DNA of 50,403 bases, from contig PANU01000103.1 in the NCBI GenBank assembly GCA_002707745.1, positions 1 to 50,403 on the forward strand, written 5' to 3'. Below, piece by piece: positions 8,409 through 16,937 of the stretch. Position numbers and translations under genes: made by a program. Numbering within the stretch: position 1 is the first letter of the stretch; each line of letters opens with the position of its first letter. The DNA comes from Flavobacteriaceae bacterium. Lineage in GTDB: Bacteria > Bacteroidota > Bacteroidia > Flavobacteriales > Flavobacteriaceae. The notes beneath the pieces were generated by a model. It ran no database searches. It saw only the letters and a list, made by a program, of their open reading frames with translations, and was not told where the DNA came from.

Positions 8409-8933
8409 TTAAGAGCAGCCACAAAATTCATTGAACATGGCCCAGCTGTTTCCAGGGAAGTCAATTCCTTCTGCCCAGGCTGTTTCGGTCTGTCCAGAAT
8501 TACTAACTACTGCATGGGCAGCAATACAACCACAAAATGTGGTTCCGTCTGCTACATCCAGAAGGTATTCATACACCGTTGTTCCGTTTGCAAGAGTTTC
8601 ACTTATAGGAAAATTACCTATTTTTGGATTACCAGGGGTGTTCATTGGTACTTCGGCACAATCGCCTGCATACAAGTGAATTTCATTTATTTCCCATCCA
8701 TCCATGGTTTCGTAACGAAGAATTAAATCGCCGTCTTCGTTTTCTGAAATGGTAAAATCGCCCGCGTCATAATTTTGAGCTGCGATCAGGTTTACAGTTT
8801 CACACCCTACCGGATCACCTCCTTCAAGAACTCTGTCGGCTGTTTCCAGATTTTCTTCAGGGGTAGTGTCTTTAGAACAAAAAGTTAGTGACACAGTTAA
8901 TAGTAAGATTGCAGATAGTTTTAGTAGTTTCAT
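8409..8933 (-). CDS. Small secreted lipoprotein of unknown function
   Basis: A 174-residue protein with a lipoprotein signal peptide: MKLLKLSAILLL, then lipobox LTFC with the lipidated Cys at about residue 19. The mature part is acidic and looks beta-rich. It has six cysteines after the lipid site, including two FCGC motifs, one in TTFCGCIAAH and one at the very C-terminus (EFCGCS), suggesting disulfides or metal binding. I do not recognise a named family. It is a single gene, convergent with the Lrp gene, with no partner in its transcription unit. Confidence 0.7.
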   Translation of the reverse strand: MKLLKLSAILLLTVSLTFCSKDTTPEENLETADRVLEGGDPVGCETVNLIAAQNYDAGDFTISENEDGDLILRYETMDGWEINEIHLYAGDCAEVPMNTPGNPKIGNFPISETLANGTTVYEYLLDVADGTTFCGCIAAHAVVSNSGQTETAWAEGIDFPGNSWAMFNEFCGCS

Positions 8934-9038
8934 ATGTTAATTGGTTTTGATTACTATGTTAAATTTCAATGCAATATAGGTTAAATATTTCATAAAAAAA
9001 TAATTTTTTCCGATAAAGTGTAACAAAAAACAGTTTAA

Positions 9039-9686
9039 ATGCATAAAAGTGAATTTTCCAAATTCTTCAAAGCACTAGAGTTTATAGTGCTTTACGTGCT
9101 TATTCCTGTAAGTTTATTCTTACAATATAATATTTATTTGAAGGTTGTTTTAGTGCTAATAGCGTTTGTATATATTATAATAATCTTAAAAAAATCTAAA
9201 TCCGTACGCTTTCGCATGAAGAAAAATTTAGATTGGAAGTCGTTTTGCCTACGTGTATCCTGTACCTTTTTATTGTTAAGCATCACTTCCTTTTTGTACG
9301 TATGGTTTCAAGATAAAGAGGCGTTGTTTTATGTTCCACGTACATATCCGGGGTTATTTGTACTCATCCTTGTAGTGTATACGTTTTTGTCGGTATGGCC
9401 TCAGGAGATAGTTTACAGGACTTTCTTTTTTGAACGTTATAAAGTTTTTTTTAAAAATAAACTATTGTTTGTGTGCTTAAATGCTATTGTTTTTTCTCTG
9501 GCACATCTATTTTTTAGAAATACTCTGGTACTTATCTTAACATTTATTGGCGGACTCCTTTTTGGATATACTTACTTAAAGTATAGGAGTACTACTGCCG
9601 TAAGTATAGAACACGCTTTGTATGGAAACTGGCTGTTTACTGTTGGTATGGGAGAAATGCTGGCATTCCCTGGAATGGAAGGATAG
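9039..9686 (+). CDS. CPBP (CAAX-type) intramembrane protease family protein
   Basis: A 215-residue membrane protein with about six hydrophobic segments. The conserved family motifs appear in order: WPQEIVYRTFFFERY (residues 120-134, the position of the EExxxR motif, with Gln in place of the first Glu), FSLAH (152-156, FxxxH) and SIEHALYGNW (His192 and Asn197). The family includes Rce1-like glutamate intramembrane proteases and bacteriocin-immunity proteins. The catalytic Glu123 and His residues are kept, so an active protease is plausible. Standalone gene; no bacteriocin gene is visible nearby. Confidence 0.8.
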   Translation: MHKSEFSKFFKALEFIVLYVLIPVSLFLQYNIYLKVVLVLIAFVYIIIILKKSKSVRFRMKKNLDWKSFCLRVSCTFLLLSITSFLYVWFQDKEALFYVPRTYPGLFVLILVVYTFLSVWPQEIVYRTFFFERYKVFFKNKLLFVCLNAIVFSLAHLFFRNTLVLILTFIGGLLFGYTYLKYRSTTAVSIEHALYGNWLFTVGMGEMLAFPGMEG

Positions 9687-9831
9687 CTAAGGTTAGGAGT
9701 GTGAGGATCTACCTGTTTATTGCATCTCACTAAACGAAGGAGCTTTTTGTATTTTTTTCTTGGATAACATAGTAATTACATTTTTTGTATCTTGACCTAA
9801 CAAAACTCCCCTACCTTTTAATGTAACAACA

Positions 9832-11376
9832 ATGCTCACAAAAGTATATGGGAGTGCTGTGTTTGGTGTGGAAGCAACCACCATCACAGTAGAAGTAAAT
9901 ACCGATATTGGTATAGGGTACCACCTGGTTGGTTTACCCGATAACGCCATTAAGGAAAGTAATTACAGGATTGCTGCAGCTTTGCAGAACAACGGCTTTA
10001 AAATTCCTGGTAAAAAAATAACGTTAAACATGGCGCCAGCCGATATGCGTAAGGAAGGTTCAGCCTACGACCTTACTTTAGCCATGGGTATTTTGGTTTC
10101 TACAGCACAGATAAAACAACAACAACCCCTTTCAGAATATATTATTATGGGCGAACTCTCTCTGGACGGTTCTTTACAGCCTATTCGTGGAGCCTTGCCC
10201 ATTGCCATTAAAGCAAAGGAAGAAGGGTTTAAGGGGTTTATTCTTCCGGAACAAAATGCTAAAGAAGCCGCTATTGTAGAAGGGCTGGACGTTTTTGGGG
10301 TGACTACTATTGAACAGGTGATAAATTTTTTTAATGCTGAAATTCCTCTGGAAACCACCCAAGTAGATATGGAAGCCGAGTTTTATGAGCACCTTCAAAA
10401 CCCAGAATTCGATTTTAGCGATGTGAAAGGACAGGAAAGTATTAAACGTTGTATGGAAATTGCCGCAGCGGGAGGTCATAATATTATCCTCATTGGTCCT
10501 CCTGGAAGTGGAAAAACGATGCTCGCCAAGAGCTTACCCAGTATTTTACCCCCGTTAAGCTTGTCGGAAGCTTTGGAAACTACAAAAATACACAGTGTAG
10601 CAGGCCGTACCAAAGACAAAGGAGGGGGAATCATGACAGCGCGCCCCTTTAGAAGTCCGCACCACACTATAAGCGATGTTGCCCTGGTTGGGGGCGGGCA
10701 ATACCCACAACCGGGCGAGATCTCCCTGGCACACAATGGTGTTTTATTTTTAGACGAACTTCCAGAGTTTAAACGAAGCGTACTGGAAGTAATGCGGCAA
10801 CCGCTGGAAGATAGGGACGTTACTATTTCCAGAGCACGGTTTACCGTAACCTATCCCAGTAGCTTTATGCTGGTAGCCAGCATGAATCCAAGTCCTGGAG
10901 GTTATTTTAATGATCCCGATGCCCCCGTTACGTCGTCCCCCGCAGAGATGCAACGCTATTTAAGTAAAATTTCAGGTCCCTTGCTGGACAGAATAGATAT
11001 ACATATAGAAGTAACTCCTGTCCCTTTTGATAAATTAAGCGAAGACCGGAAAGGCGAATCCAGTATTGTTATTAGGGAACGTGTTACCAAAGCCCGAAAA
11101 AGACAAACCAATCGTTTTGCGGCGTATGAAAATATTCATTATAACGCCCAAATGGGGGTAAAGCAAATCCGGTCGTATTGTAAATTGGAAGAAGCTTCCT
11201 TACAATTATTGAAAACGGCAATGGAGCGGCTCAATCTTTCAGCCAGGGCGTATGATCGCATCCTAAAAGTATCCAGAACCATAGCCGATCTGGATGCTGC
11301 AGCACATATTACAGGAACTCATATTTCAGAAGCCATTCAATATCGCTCTCTGGATCGTGATGGATGGTTTGGATAA
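9832..11376 (+). CDS. comM: YifB/ComM-family Mg-chelatase-like AAA+ ATPase
   Basis: A 514-residue protein of standard length for the family. It has an N-terminal Lon-protease-S16-like domain (about 1-170), then a Mg-chelatase AAA+ core with Walker A GPPGSGKT (222-229), Walker B VLFLDE (304-309) and a C-terminal Mg-chelatase domain (LSARAYDRILKVSRTIADLD). In Haemophilus and Vibrio, ComM is a hexameric helicase that helps branch migration during natural transformation. The cysteine motif NPCPCG found in proteobacterial members reads NPSPGG at 352-357 and no Cys pair follows, so this copy lacks the zinc site. Monocistronic by spacing. Confidence 0.92.
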   Translation: MLTKVYGSAVFGVEATTITVEVNTDIGIGYHLVGLPDNAIKESNYRIAAALQNNGFKIPGKKITLNMAPADMRKEGSAYDLTLAMGILVSTAQIKQQQPLSEYIIMGELSLDGSLQPIRGALPIAIKAKEEGFKGFILPEQNAKEAAIVEGLDVFGVTTIEQVINFFNAEIPLETTQVDMEAEFYEHLQNPEFDFSDVKGQESIKRCMEIAAAGGHNIILIGPPGSGKTMLAKSLPSILPPLSLSEALETTKIHSVAGRTKDKGGGIMTARPFRSPHHTISDVALVGGGQYPQPGEISLAHNGVLFLDELPEFKRSVLEVMRQPLEDRDVTISRARFTVTYPSSFMLVASMNPSPGGYFNDPDAPVTSSPAEMQRYLSKISGPLLDRIDIHIEVTPVPFDKLSEDRKGESSIVIRERVTKARKRQTNRFAAYENIHYNAQMGVKQIRSYCKLEEASLQLLKTAMERLNLSARAYDRILKVSRTIADLDAAAHITGTHISEAIQYRSLDRDGWFG

Positions 11377-11493
11377 AACACTACTTAGTGATTTTACCAA
11401 ATAAGAGTACAACTGAATAAGATGAATAGTTTTAAAGATGTAAATAGGAGCCGTATGGATGATAATTAACGGCATTTAACATTCCTTTAACAG

Positions 11494-11520
11494 TTGCGCT
11501 GATTAGTGATTGTATCTTTG
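11494..11520 (+). promoter_or_regulatory. Probable promoter of the M16 peptidase gene
   Basis: The -7 box TATCTTTG (11513-11520) matches TAnnTTTG exactly, 27 bases before the ATG. The nearest TTG (11494-11496) is 16 bases upstream, slightly short of the usual spacing. Confidence 0.55.
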
Positions 11521-11547
11521 GCCTTCAATTAAATACACTACAAAAAA

Positions 11548-14421
11548 ATGACTTTTTCCACCTTTACCAAAAGCTCCCTTGCGTTAGTATTTGCAATGAG
11601 TTTTAGCTTTATTTCCTGTGATAAAAAAGCAGAAGAAACCGCAACCACCGAAGACACCAGTTTTTCAATAGATTATGAAAAATACGAACTGGAAAATGGC
11701 TTGGATGTTATCCTGCACCAAGACAAGAGCGACCCAATCGTATCGGTTGCTATCCAGTACGGAGTAGGATCTAACCGCGAAAAAACAGGACGTACCGGAT
11801 TTGCCCACTTATTTGAGCATATGTTGTTTCAGGAGTCTGAAAACGTGCCTCAGGATCAGTTTTTCAAAAAAATTCAGGATGCCGGAGGTACCTTAAACGG
11901 AGGAACATGGAAAGATGGCACGGTGTATTACGAGATTGTTCCGTCAAATGCTTTGGAAAAAGTATTATGGCTGGAGAGTGACCGTATGGGCTTCTTCATT
12001 AATACCGTAACCGAATCTGCGTTTGCAAATCAGCAGGAGGTAGTACAAAACGAAAAGCGCCAGCGCGTAGATAACAACCCATATGGACACACCAACTGGG
12101 TGTTGGATAAAAACATCTACCCAGAAGACCACCCATACAACTGGCAGGTAATTGGTGAGTTGGAAGACCTTCAAAATGCTACCGTAGCAGATGTACGTGA
12201 GTTTTACGATCGTTTTTATGGTCCAAATAATGCTACCTTGGTACTGGCAGGTGATTTTGAAACGGCAGATGCCAAGAAATTGATCGAAAAATATTTCGGA
12301 GAAATCAAAAAGCGTCAGGAAGTTGCCAAATTAGAACCACGCCCTGTGACGCTTCAGGAAACCAAAAGGCTGTATCATGAAGATAATTTTGCAACCGCTC
12401 CACAATTAAATATGGTGTGGCCAACCATTCAGCAATATACCGAAGATGCGTATGCATTAGATTTTCTTGCTGAAATTTTATCCAGGGGAAAAAAAGCTCC
12501 GTTATACAAAGTGCTTGTAAAAGAAAAAGAACTAACCTCACGCACCATAGCCTATAACAGTTCACAGGAACTGGCGGGAGAGTTTCATATTATTATTACG
12601 GCTAACGATGGTGTAGACCTGGATAACGTAGAAGCCGGGATTAAGGAAGCTTTCACCCTTTTTGAAAAAGAAGGTGTAACAGACCGAGACATTGAGCGAA
12701 TTAAAGCAGGTCTGGAAACAGGTTTTTACAATGGTATCAGCAGTGTTCAAAGCAAGTCGTTTCAACTAGCAAGCTATAATACCTTTGCGGGAGACCCTGG
12801 TTATATAGAGCAGGATATCGCAAACATTAAAAAAGTAACAAAAGAAGAAGTGATTGCCGTGTATAACAAATACATTAAAGGAAAACCATATGTTATGACC
12901 AGCTTTGTGCCAAAAGGCAAAGTTGAATTAATTGCTGAAAATTCGGAAAAAGCCGAAGTGGTAGAAGAAGAGATTAAGGAAAACGTGACCAAAACCGTAG
13001 AGGATACCCAAACGGAGATTGCAAAAACCCCTTCAAATTTTGACCGTAGCGTAGAACCAGAAGCCGGCGAAAGCCCAAGCTTAAACATTCCTTCCAGCTG
13101 GACAGCAGAACTTTCTAATGGGATGGAAGTGTATGGAATTGAACAAAATGAGATTCCTACGGTAAACTTTAGCCTGGTAATAGAAGGCGGACACCTGTTG
13201 GACGACAAGAACAAAAACGGGGTGGCAAACTTAATGACAGACATTATGATGGAAGGCACCGCCAACAAAACCCCAGAACAGTTGGAGGAAGAGATAGAAC
13301 TCTTGGGAGCCAACATTAATATGTATACTACAAATGAATCTATTGTAATTCGCGGAAATACGCTCACGAGAAATTTTGATAAAACCATGGATCTGGTAGA
13401 AGAAATCCTGCTGGAGCCCCGTTGGGATAAAGAAGAGTTTGCACGTATAAAAACTGCGACCATTAACCAGATAAAACGAAGTGAAGCCAACCCTAACGTG
13501 GTAGCGAGAAATGTGTACAACAAAGTGCTGTACGGAGATGACCATATATTTAGTTACCCTACCAGCGGTTCGGAAGAGTCGGTAAACGATATAGTTATCG
13601 AAGATTTACAGTTATTCTATAAAAATAATTTTTCCCCGTCTATCTCGCGTTTTCACGTAGTTGGGAAAATCGATAAAGCTACCGCACTTAAAAGTTTAAA
13701 AGACCTGGAAAAACGTTGGGAAGCTAAAGAAGTGACCATTCCTGAATATCCTATTGCAGACAATCGAGATAAAGCAAGTTTGTATTTTGTGGATATCCCA
13801 AATGCAAAACAATCGGTTATTAATATTGGTTACATAGCATTGCCAAGAACCGATGCCGACTTTTATCCTGCCGAAGTAATGAACTATAAATTAGGAGGGT
13901 CTTTTAGCGGAAATGTAAACCTGGTATTGCGTGAGGAAAAAGGATATACTTACGGCGCAAGAACAGGCTTTAGCGGAAGCAAGATCCCGGGAGCTTTTAC
14001 AGCATCTTCCAGTGTAAGAACAAATACTACGGGAGAGTCTGTACAAATTTTCAAGGACCAGATTGGTAAGTACAAAGAAGGTATTGCCGAAGAAGATCTG
14101 GAATTTACCAAAAACGCCATGATAAAAAGTAATGCCCGACGTTTCGAAACACAATTCTCCCTGTTAGGAATGTTGCAGGAAATGAGCAGCTACGACCTGG
14201 ATCCTAATTATATCGAAAAAGAAGAGGAAACTATTAAAGGCATGACCTTGGAACGACATAAAGCATTAGCCAATAAGTATCTGGACGAGTCCAAAATGGC
14301 GTACCTGGTAGTAGGGGATGCAGCAACACAGTTCAATCAGTTCAAAAAAATGGATTTTGACGAAGTGAAGTTACTAAACAAAGAAGGCGAAGAAGTAAAG
14401 CTGGAAGACGTAAAGCAATAG
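11548..14421 (+). CDS. Two-domain M16 (insulinase/pitrilysin) zinc metallopeptidase, lipoprotein
   Basis: A 957-residue protein with a lipoprotein signal (lipobox FISC, Cys24), so probably anchored in a membrane facing the periplasm or cell surface. The N-terminal M16 half carries the inverted zinc motif HLFEH (87-91), with a likely third ligand in QEVVQNEKRQR. An acidic linker at about 470-500 (VVEEEIKENVTKTVEDTQTE) leads to a second M16 half that begins LSNGMEVYGI and has no HxxEH, as expected for the structural half. The two-half chain forms the clamshell chamber that degrades peptides in this family. It begins after a TATCTTTG promoter box and ends at a strong terminator, so it is monocistronic. 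Confidence 0.92.
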   Translation: MTFSTFTKSSLALVFAMSFSFISCDKKAEETATTEDTSFSIDYEKYELENGLDVILHQDKSDPIVSVAIQYGVGSNREKTGRTGFAHLFEHMLFQESENVPQDQFFKKIQDAGGTLNGGTWKDGTVYYEIVPSNALEKVLWLESDRMGFFINTVTESAFANQQEVVQNEKRQRVDNNPYGHTNWVLDKNIYPEDHPYNWQVIGELEDLQNATVADVREFYDRFYGPNNATLVLAGDFETADAKKLIEKYFGEIKKRQEVAKLEPRPVTLQETKRLYHEDNFATAPQLNMVWPTIQQYTEDAYALDFLAEILSRGKKAPLYKVLVKEKELTSRTIAYNSSQELAGEFHIIITANDGVDLDNVEAGIKEAFTLFEKEGVTDRDIERIKAGLETGFYNGISSVQSKSFQLASYNTFAGDPGYIEQDIANIKKVTKEEVIAVYNKYIKGKPYVMTSFVPKGKVELIAENSEKAEVVEEEIKENVTKTVEDTQTEIAKTPSNFDRSVEPEAGESPSLNIPSSWTAELSNGMEVYGIEQNEIPTVNFSLVIEGGHLLDDKNKNGVANLMTDIMMEGTANKTPEQLEEEIELLGANINMYTTNESIVIRGNTLTRNFDKTMDLVEEILLEPRWDKEEFARIKTATINQIKRSEANPNVVARNVYNKVLYGDDHIFSYPTSGSEESVNDIVIEDLQLFYKNNFSPSISRFHVVGKIDKATALKSLKDLEKRWEAKEVTIPEYPIADNRDKASLYFVDIPNAKQSVINIGYIALPRTDADFYPAEVMNYKLGGSFSGNVNLVLREEKGYTYGARTGFSGSKIPGAFTASSSVRTNTTGESVQIFKDQIGKYKEGIAEEDLEFTKNAMIKSNARRFETQFSLLGMLQEMSSYDLDPNYIEKEEETIKGMTLERHKALANKYLDESKMAYLVVGDAATQFNQFKKMDFDEVKLLNKEGEEVKLEDVKQ

Positions 14422-14502
14422 TCTTGTTAACGTCCCAGTCTTATTGACGCTAGGGACAGCACACAAGCAGCTGCTCCTGCTTAGCATTAAAACTGAAAAT
14501 AT

Positions 14503-14535
14503 AAAGGGATGCCAATACGGTGTCCCTTTTTTTTG
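14503..14535 (+). terminator. Rho-independent terminator after the M16 gene
   Basis: AAAGGGATGCC (14503-14513) pairs with GGTGTCCCTTT (14519-14529) with two G-U pairs and a 5-base loop, followed directly by further T residues. Confidence 0.85.
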
Positions 14536-14548
14536 TTTTCTAAAACCC

Positions 14549-14670
14549 CGTCACTTCGAGTGATTCGCTTTGGAGCGAAAGCGCGACCAAGCGAAGTGTA
14601 TCGAGAAGCCTCTCGCTACAAATTTCCAATCTCCCTTTATGGGTAGCTTGTAAATCCACTCGAGGTGACG
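14549..14670. repeat. Palindromic intergenic repeat, family C, copy 1
   Basis: A 122-bp unit bounded by CGTCACTTCGAGTG and CACTCGAGGTGACG, inverted with one mismatch. An internal inverted pair lies around TTCGCTTTGG / CCAAGCGAA. Very similar to the copy at 14736-14855. The sequence style (CTTCGAGTG ... TATCGAGA) is one I recognise from flavobacterial intergenic repeats. Non-coding. Confidence 0.85.
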
Positions 14671-14735
14671 CCTTGAGCTCATTTAGCCCTAGCGTTACAC
14701 CTCAGGTTTTTTCATTCTAACCGCAAACTCAACCC

Positions 14736-14855
14736 CGTCACTTCGAGTGATTCGTTTTGGAGCGAAAAAGACCAAACGAAGTGTATCGAGAGGTTTCTCG
14801 CTACAAATTTACAATCCCCCTTTTATGGTAGCTTGTAAATCCGCTCGAGGTGACG
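14736..14855. repeat. Palindromic intergenic repeat, family C, copy 2
   Basis: Same structure as the copy 187 bases upstream, in the same orientation, with a few substitutions and small deletions (for example a short gap in the GAGCGAAAGCGCGACC segment). It is followed at 14870-14895 by ACTTCGACGGGCTCACTACGA, a piece resembling the inner arm of the 8251 element. Confidence 0.85.
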
Positions 14856-14950
14856 CCCTGGCCATCGCGATACTTCGACGGGCTCACTACGATACCGATA
14901 CCTGTTTTTAAAATCCCAAGGCATTCTTAGGATAAATGGTTGCAAAAAAG

Positions 14951-14958
14951 TAGTTTTG
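14951..14958 (+). promoter_or_regulatory. -7 promoter box of the 5-oxoprolinase operon
   Basis: TAGTTTTG matches TAnnTTTG exactly and lies 21 bases before the ATG at 14980. No TTG is seen at ideal -33 spacing. The box contains the TTG that would otherwise be taken as a start codon at 14956. Confidence 0.5.
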
Positions 14959-14979
14959 AGAGGAAAGGAATGCGAAACT

Positions 14980-16200
14980 ATGAAAAACCCCTTTAAAAAC
15001 ATCGGTCCGGGCACATTGGTCGCTGCCGCATTCATTGGTCCGGGCACGGTTACCGTTTGTACGCTGGCAGGGGTAAGATTTGGGTTTGAGCTTTTGTGGG
15101 CCATGGCATTATCCATTTTTGCAACTATTGTGTTGCAGGAAATGGCGGCGCGCTTAGGGTTGGTTTCAGGAAAAGGATTGGCGGCTACCGTAAAAGAACA
15201 AATAAAAACCCCGTGGCTAAAAGTAGCTGCAATCGTACTCATTGTTTCGGCTATACTTGTGGGTAATGCGGCATACGAAGCCGGAAACATAAGCGGTGGG
15301 GTATTGGGGTTGCAAACCGTTTTACAGGATGCCTTTTTAAATATTGGCGGCTTGCAACTTAACTATGTAAGTGTTCTTATTGGGATACTTGCCTTTGTAT
15401 TGCTGTTTATCGGAAACTACAAAATCATTGAAAGAAGTTTAATTACACTGGTCATTGTAATGAGCCTTTCGTTTGTGCTCGCCGCTGTCATGACCAGTCC
15501 CGATTGGGTTATGGTTTTAAAAGGTGTTTTTGTGCCGGTAGTACCTTCAGAAAGTATTTTAACTGTTATTGCGCTGGTGGGTACCACCGTAGTTCCCTAT
15601 AACCTGTTTTTACATGCGTCTTTGGTGCAGGAAAAATGGAAGGGCGCACATCAACTGGCGGCTGCTCGCAAAGACCTGTATGTGTCTATTATTCTGGGGG
15701 GCGTGGTTTCTATGGCTATTATTATTTGCGCAGCAGGGATTCAACAACAAAATATTACCAATGCAGCCGATCTTGCCAAAGGGCTGGAACCCTTGTATGG
15801 CCCTATTTCAAAATATGTGCTGAGCCTTGGTTTGTTTGCTGCGGGCATTACCTCGGCAATTACTGCGCCTTTGGCAGCTGCTTATGTGGCACGCGATTGT
15901 TTTGGGTGGAAAAAGAACTTGAAATCGGTTGCTTTTCGGGCGGTTTGGATGGTGGTTTTAGTCCTGGGGGTGGTGTTTTCTTCAGTTGGTTTCACTTCTA
16001 TTGAAATTATCCAGTTTGCGCAGGTTGCCAACGGATTGCTATTACCTGTCATCGCGGGGTTTTTATTGTGGGTGGTACATAAAAAAACGGTGTTAGGGGC
16101 TTATAGCAACACAAGACTACAAACTATTTTTGGACTCATTATCGTGCTGGCAACACTAATTTTAGGGGCAAGAAGCCTGTATAAAGTATTTTTTACCTAG
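14980..16200 (+). CDS. Nramp-fold transporter lacking metal ligands, probable 5-oxoproline importer
   Basis: A 406-residue integral membrane protein of the Nramp family with about eleven hydrophobic segments. Canonical Nramp metal transporters bind the ion with DPGN in helix 1 and MPH in helix 6. Here the equivalent positions read GPGT (20-23) and VPYN (205-208), so the Asp, Asn and Met ligands are all lost. It is the first gene of an operon with pxpA, pxpB and pxpC, joined to pxpA by a 1-base overlap. The same association exists in Bacillus subtilis (ycsG next to ycsF and kipI/kipA). The inference is that it carries 5-oxoproline or a related organic acid rather than a divalent metal. The ATG at 14980 is chosen over the TTG at 14956 because a -7 promoter box covers the latter. 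Confidence 0.82.
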   Translation: MKNPFKNIGPGTLVAAAFIGPGTVTVCTLAGVRFGFELLWAMALSIFATIVLQEMAARLGLVSGKGLAATVKEQIKTPWLKVAAIVLIVSAILVGNAAYEAGNISGGVLGLQTVLQDAFLNIGGLQLNYVSVLIGILAFVLLFIGNYKIIERSLITLVIVMSLSFVLAAVMTSPDWVMVLKGVFVPVVPSESILTVIALVGTTVVPYNLFLHASLVQEKWKGAHQLAAARKDLYVSIILGGVVSMAIIICAAGIQQQNITNAADLAKGLEPLYGPISKYVLSLGLFAAGITSAITAPLAAAYVARDCFGWKKNLKSVAFRAVWMVVLVLGVVFSSVGFTSIEIIQFAQVANGLLLPVIAGFLLWVVHKKTVLGAYSNTRLQTIFGLIIVLATLILGARSLYKVFFT

Positions 16201-16937
16201 TGAAAAAAACAATCAACATAAACGCCGATGTAGGCGAAGGTGCGGGAAATGATGCACAAATCATCCCGCTCATCGCTGCGTGTAATATTGCCTGTGGCGG
16301 ACATGCGGGAGATGCAATTTCTATGCAGCAAACTATTCAGCTAGCTAAAAAAAACAGGGTGAAAATTGGTGCCCATCCTTCCTTTCCGGATAAAGATCAC
16401 TTTGGCAGAAAACTCCTCACAATGACTAAAAGTGAGTTGACCGAGTGTGTTTTTAATCAGTTGCTGGCCTTTTTTGCCGTTGCGGAAACGGAAGATGTCC
16501 CCGTCCATCATATAAAACTACACGGTGCGCTCTACAACTACGCGGCAATAGATGCACCAACGGCAGACGCGGTAGTAGCGGCCATCCTCGCTACAAAGGT
16601 GCGACCAGTTTTATACGTGCCTTACAATTCGGTGTTGCACCATAAGGCTGAAAATTTACTGCCCTTGCAGTTTGAAGCATTTATTGACAGACGCTACAAC
16701 AACGATGGCACGTTGGTTTCCCGAAGTGAACCACACGCACTGATAACTGATAAAGAAGCCGCCTGGCAACAATTAAAGCAATTGGTGGAACAACAACAGC
16801 TCATTACAGTTTCGGGAGATATAATCCCAATTACCGCTACTACCTTTTGTATTCACGGCGATCATCCCAATTCGGTTGAGGTTTTAGAGCATATACACGC
16901 GCAGATGAAAGCAACAAATTTTGAATTGGAAAAATGA
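16200..16937 (+). CDS. pxpA: 5-oxoprolinase subunit A (LamB/YcsF family)
   Basis: A 245-residue protein with the family signature INADVGEGAGND near the N-terminus, then CNIACGGHAGD and GAHPSFPDKDHFGR, and HHIKLHGALYN further on. PxpA works with PxpB and PxpC to hydrolyse 5-oxoproline (pyroglutamate) to glutamate using ATP in the cytoplasm. The start is a GTG at 16200 that shares one base with the TAG stop of the transporter. Its stop overlaps the ATG of pxpB (ATGA at 16934-16937), showing translational coupling. Confidence 0.95.
   Translation: MKKTININADVGEGAGNDAQIIPLIAACNIACGGHAGDAISMQQTIQLAKKNRVKIGAHPSFPDKDHFGRKLLTMTKSELTECVFNQLLAFFAVAETEDVPVHHIKLHGALYNYAAIDAPTADAVVAAILATKVRPVLYVPYNSVLHHKAENLLPLQFEAFIDRRYNNDGTLVSRSEPHALITDKEAAWQQLKQLVEQQQLITVSGDIIPITATTFCIHGDHPNSVEVLEHIHAQMKATNFELEK

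Noticed and set aside
12801-13523. 240-codon open frame on the - strand
   Set aside because: It lies wholly inside the M16 peptidase gene on the opposite strand, has a Ser/Thr-rich composition typical of antisense frames and no start context. The M16 frame has clear family motifs.
15636-16004. 122-codon frame on the + strand inside the Nramp-like gene
   Set aside because: Alternate frame of a gene with conserved transporter motifs; composition rich in Gly, Tyr and Cys with no recognisable domain.
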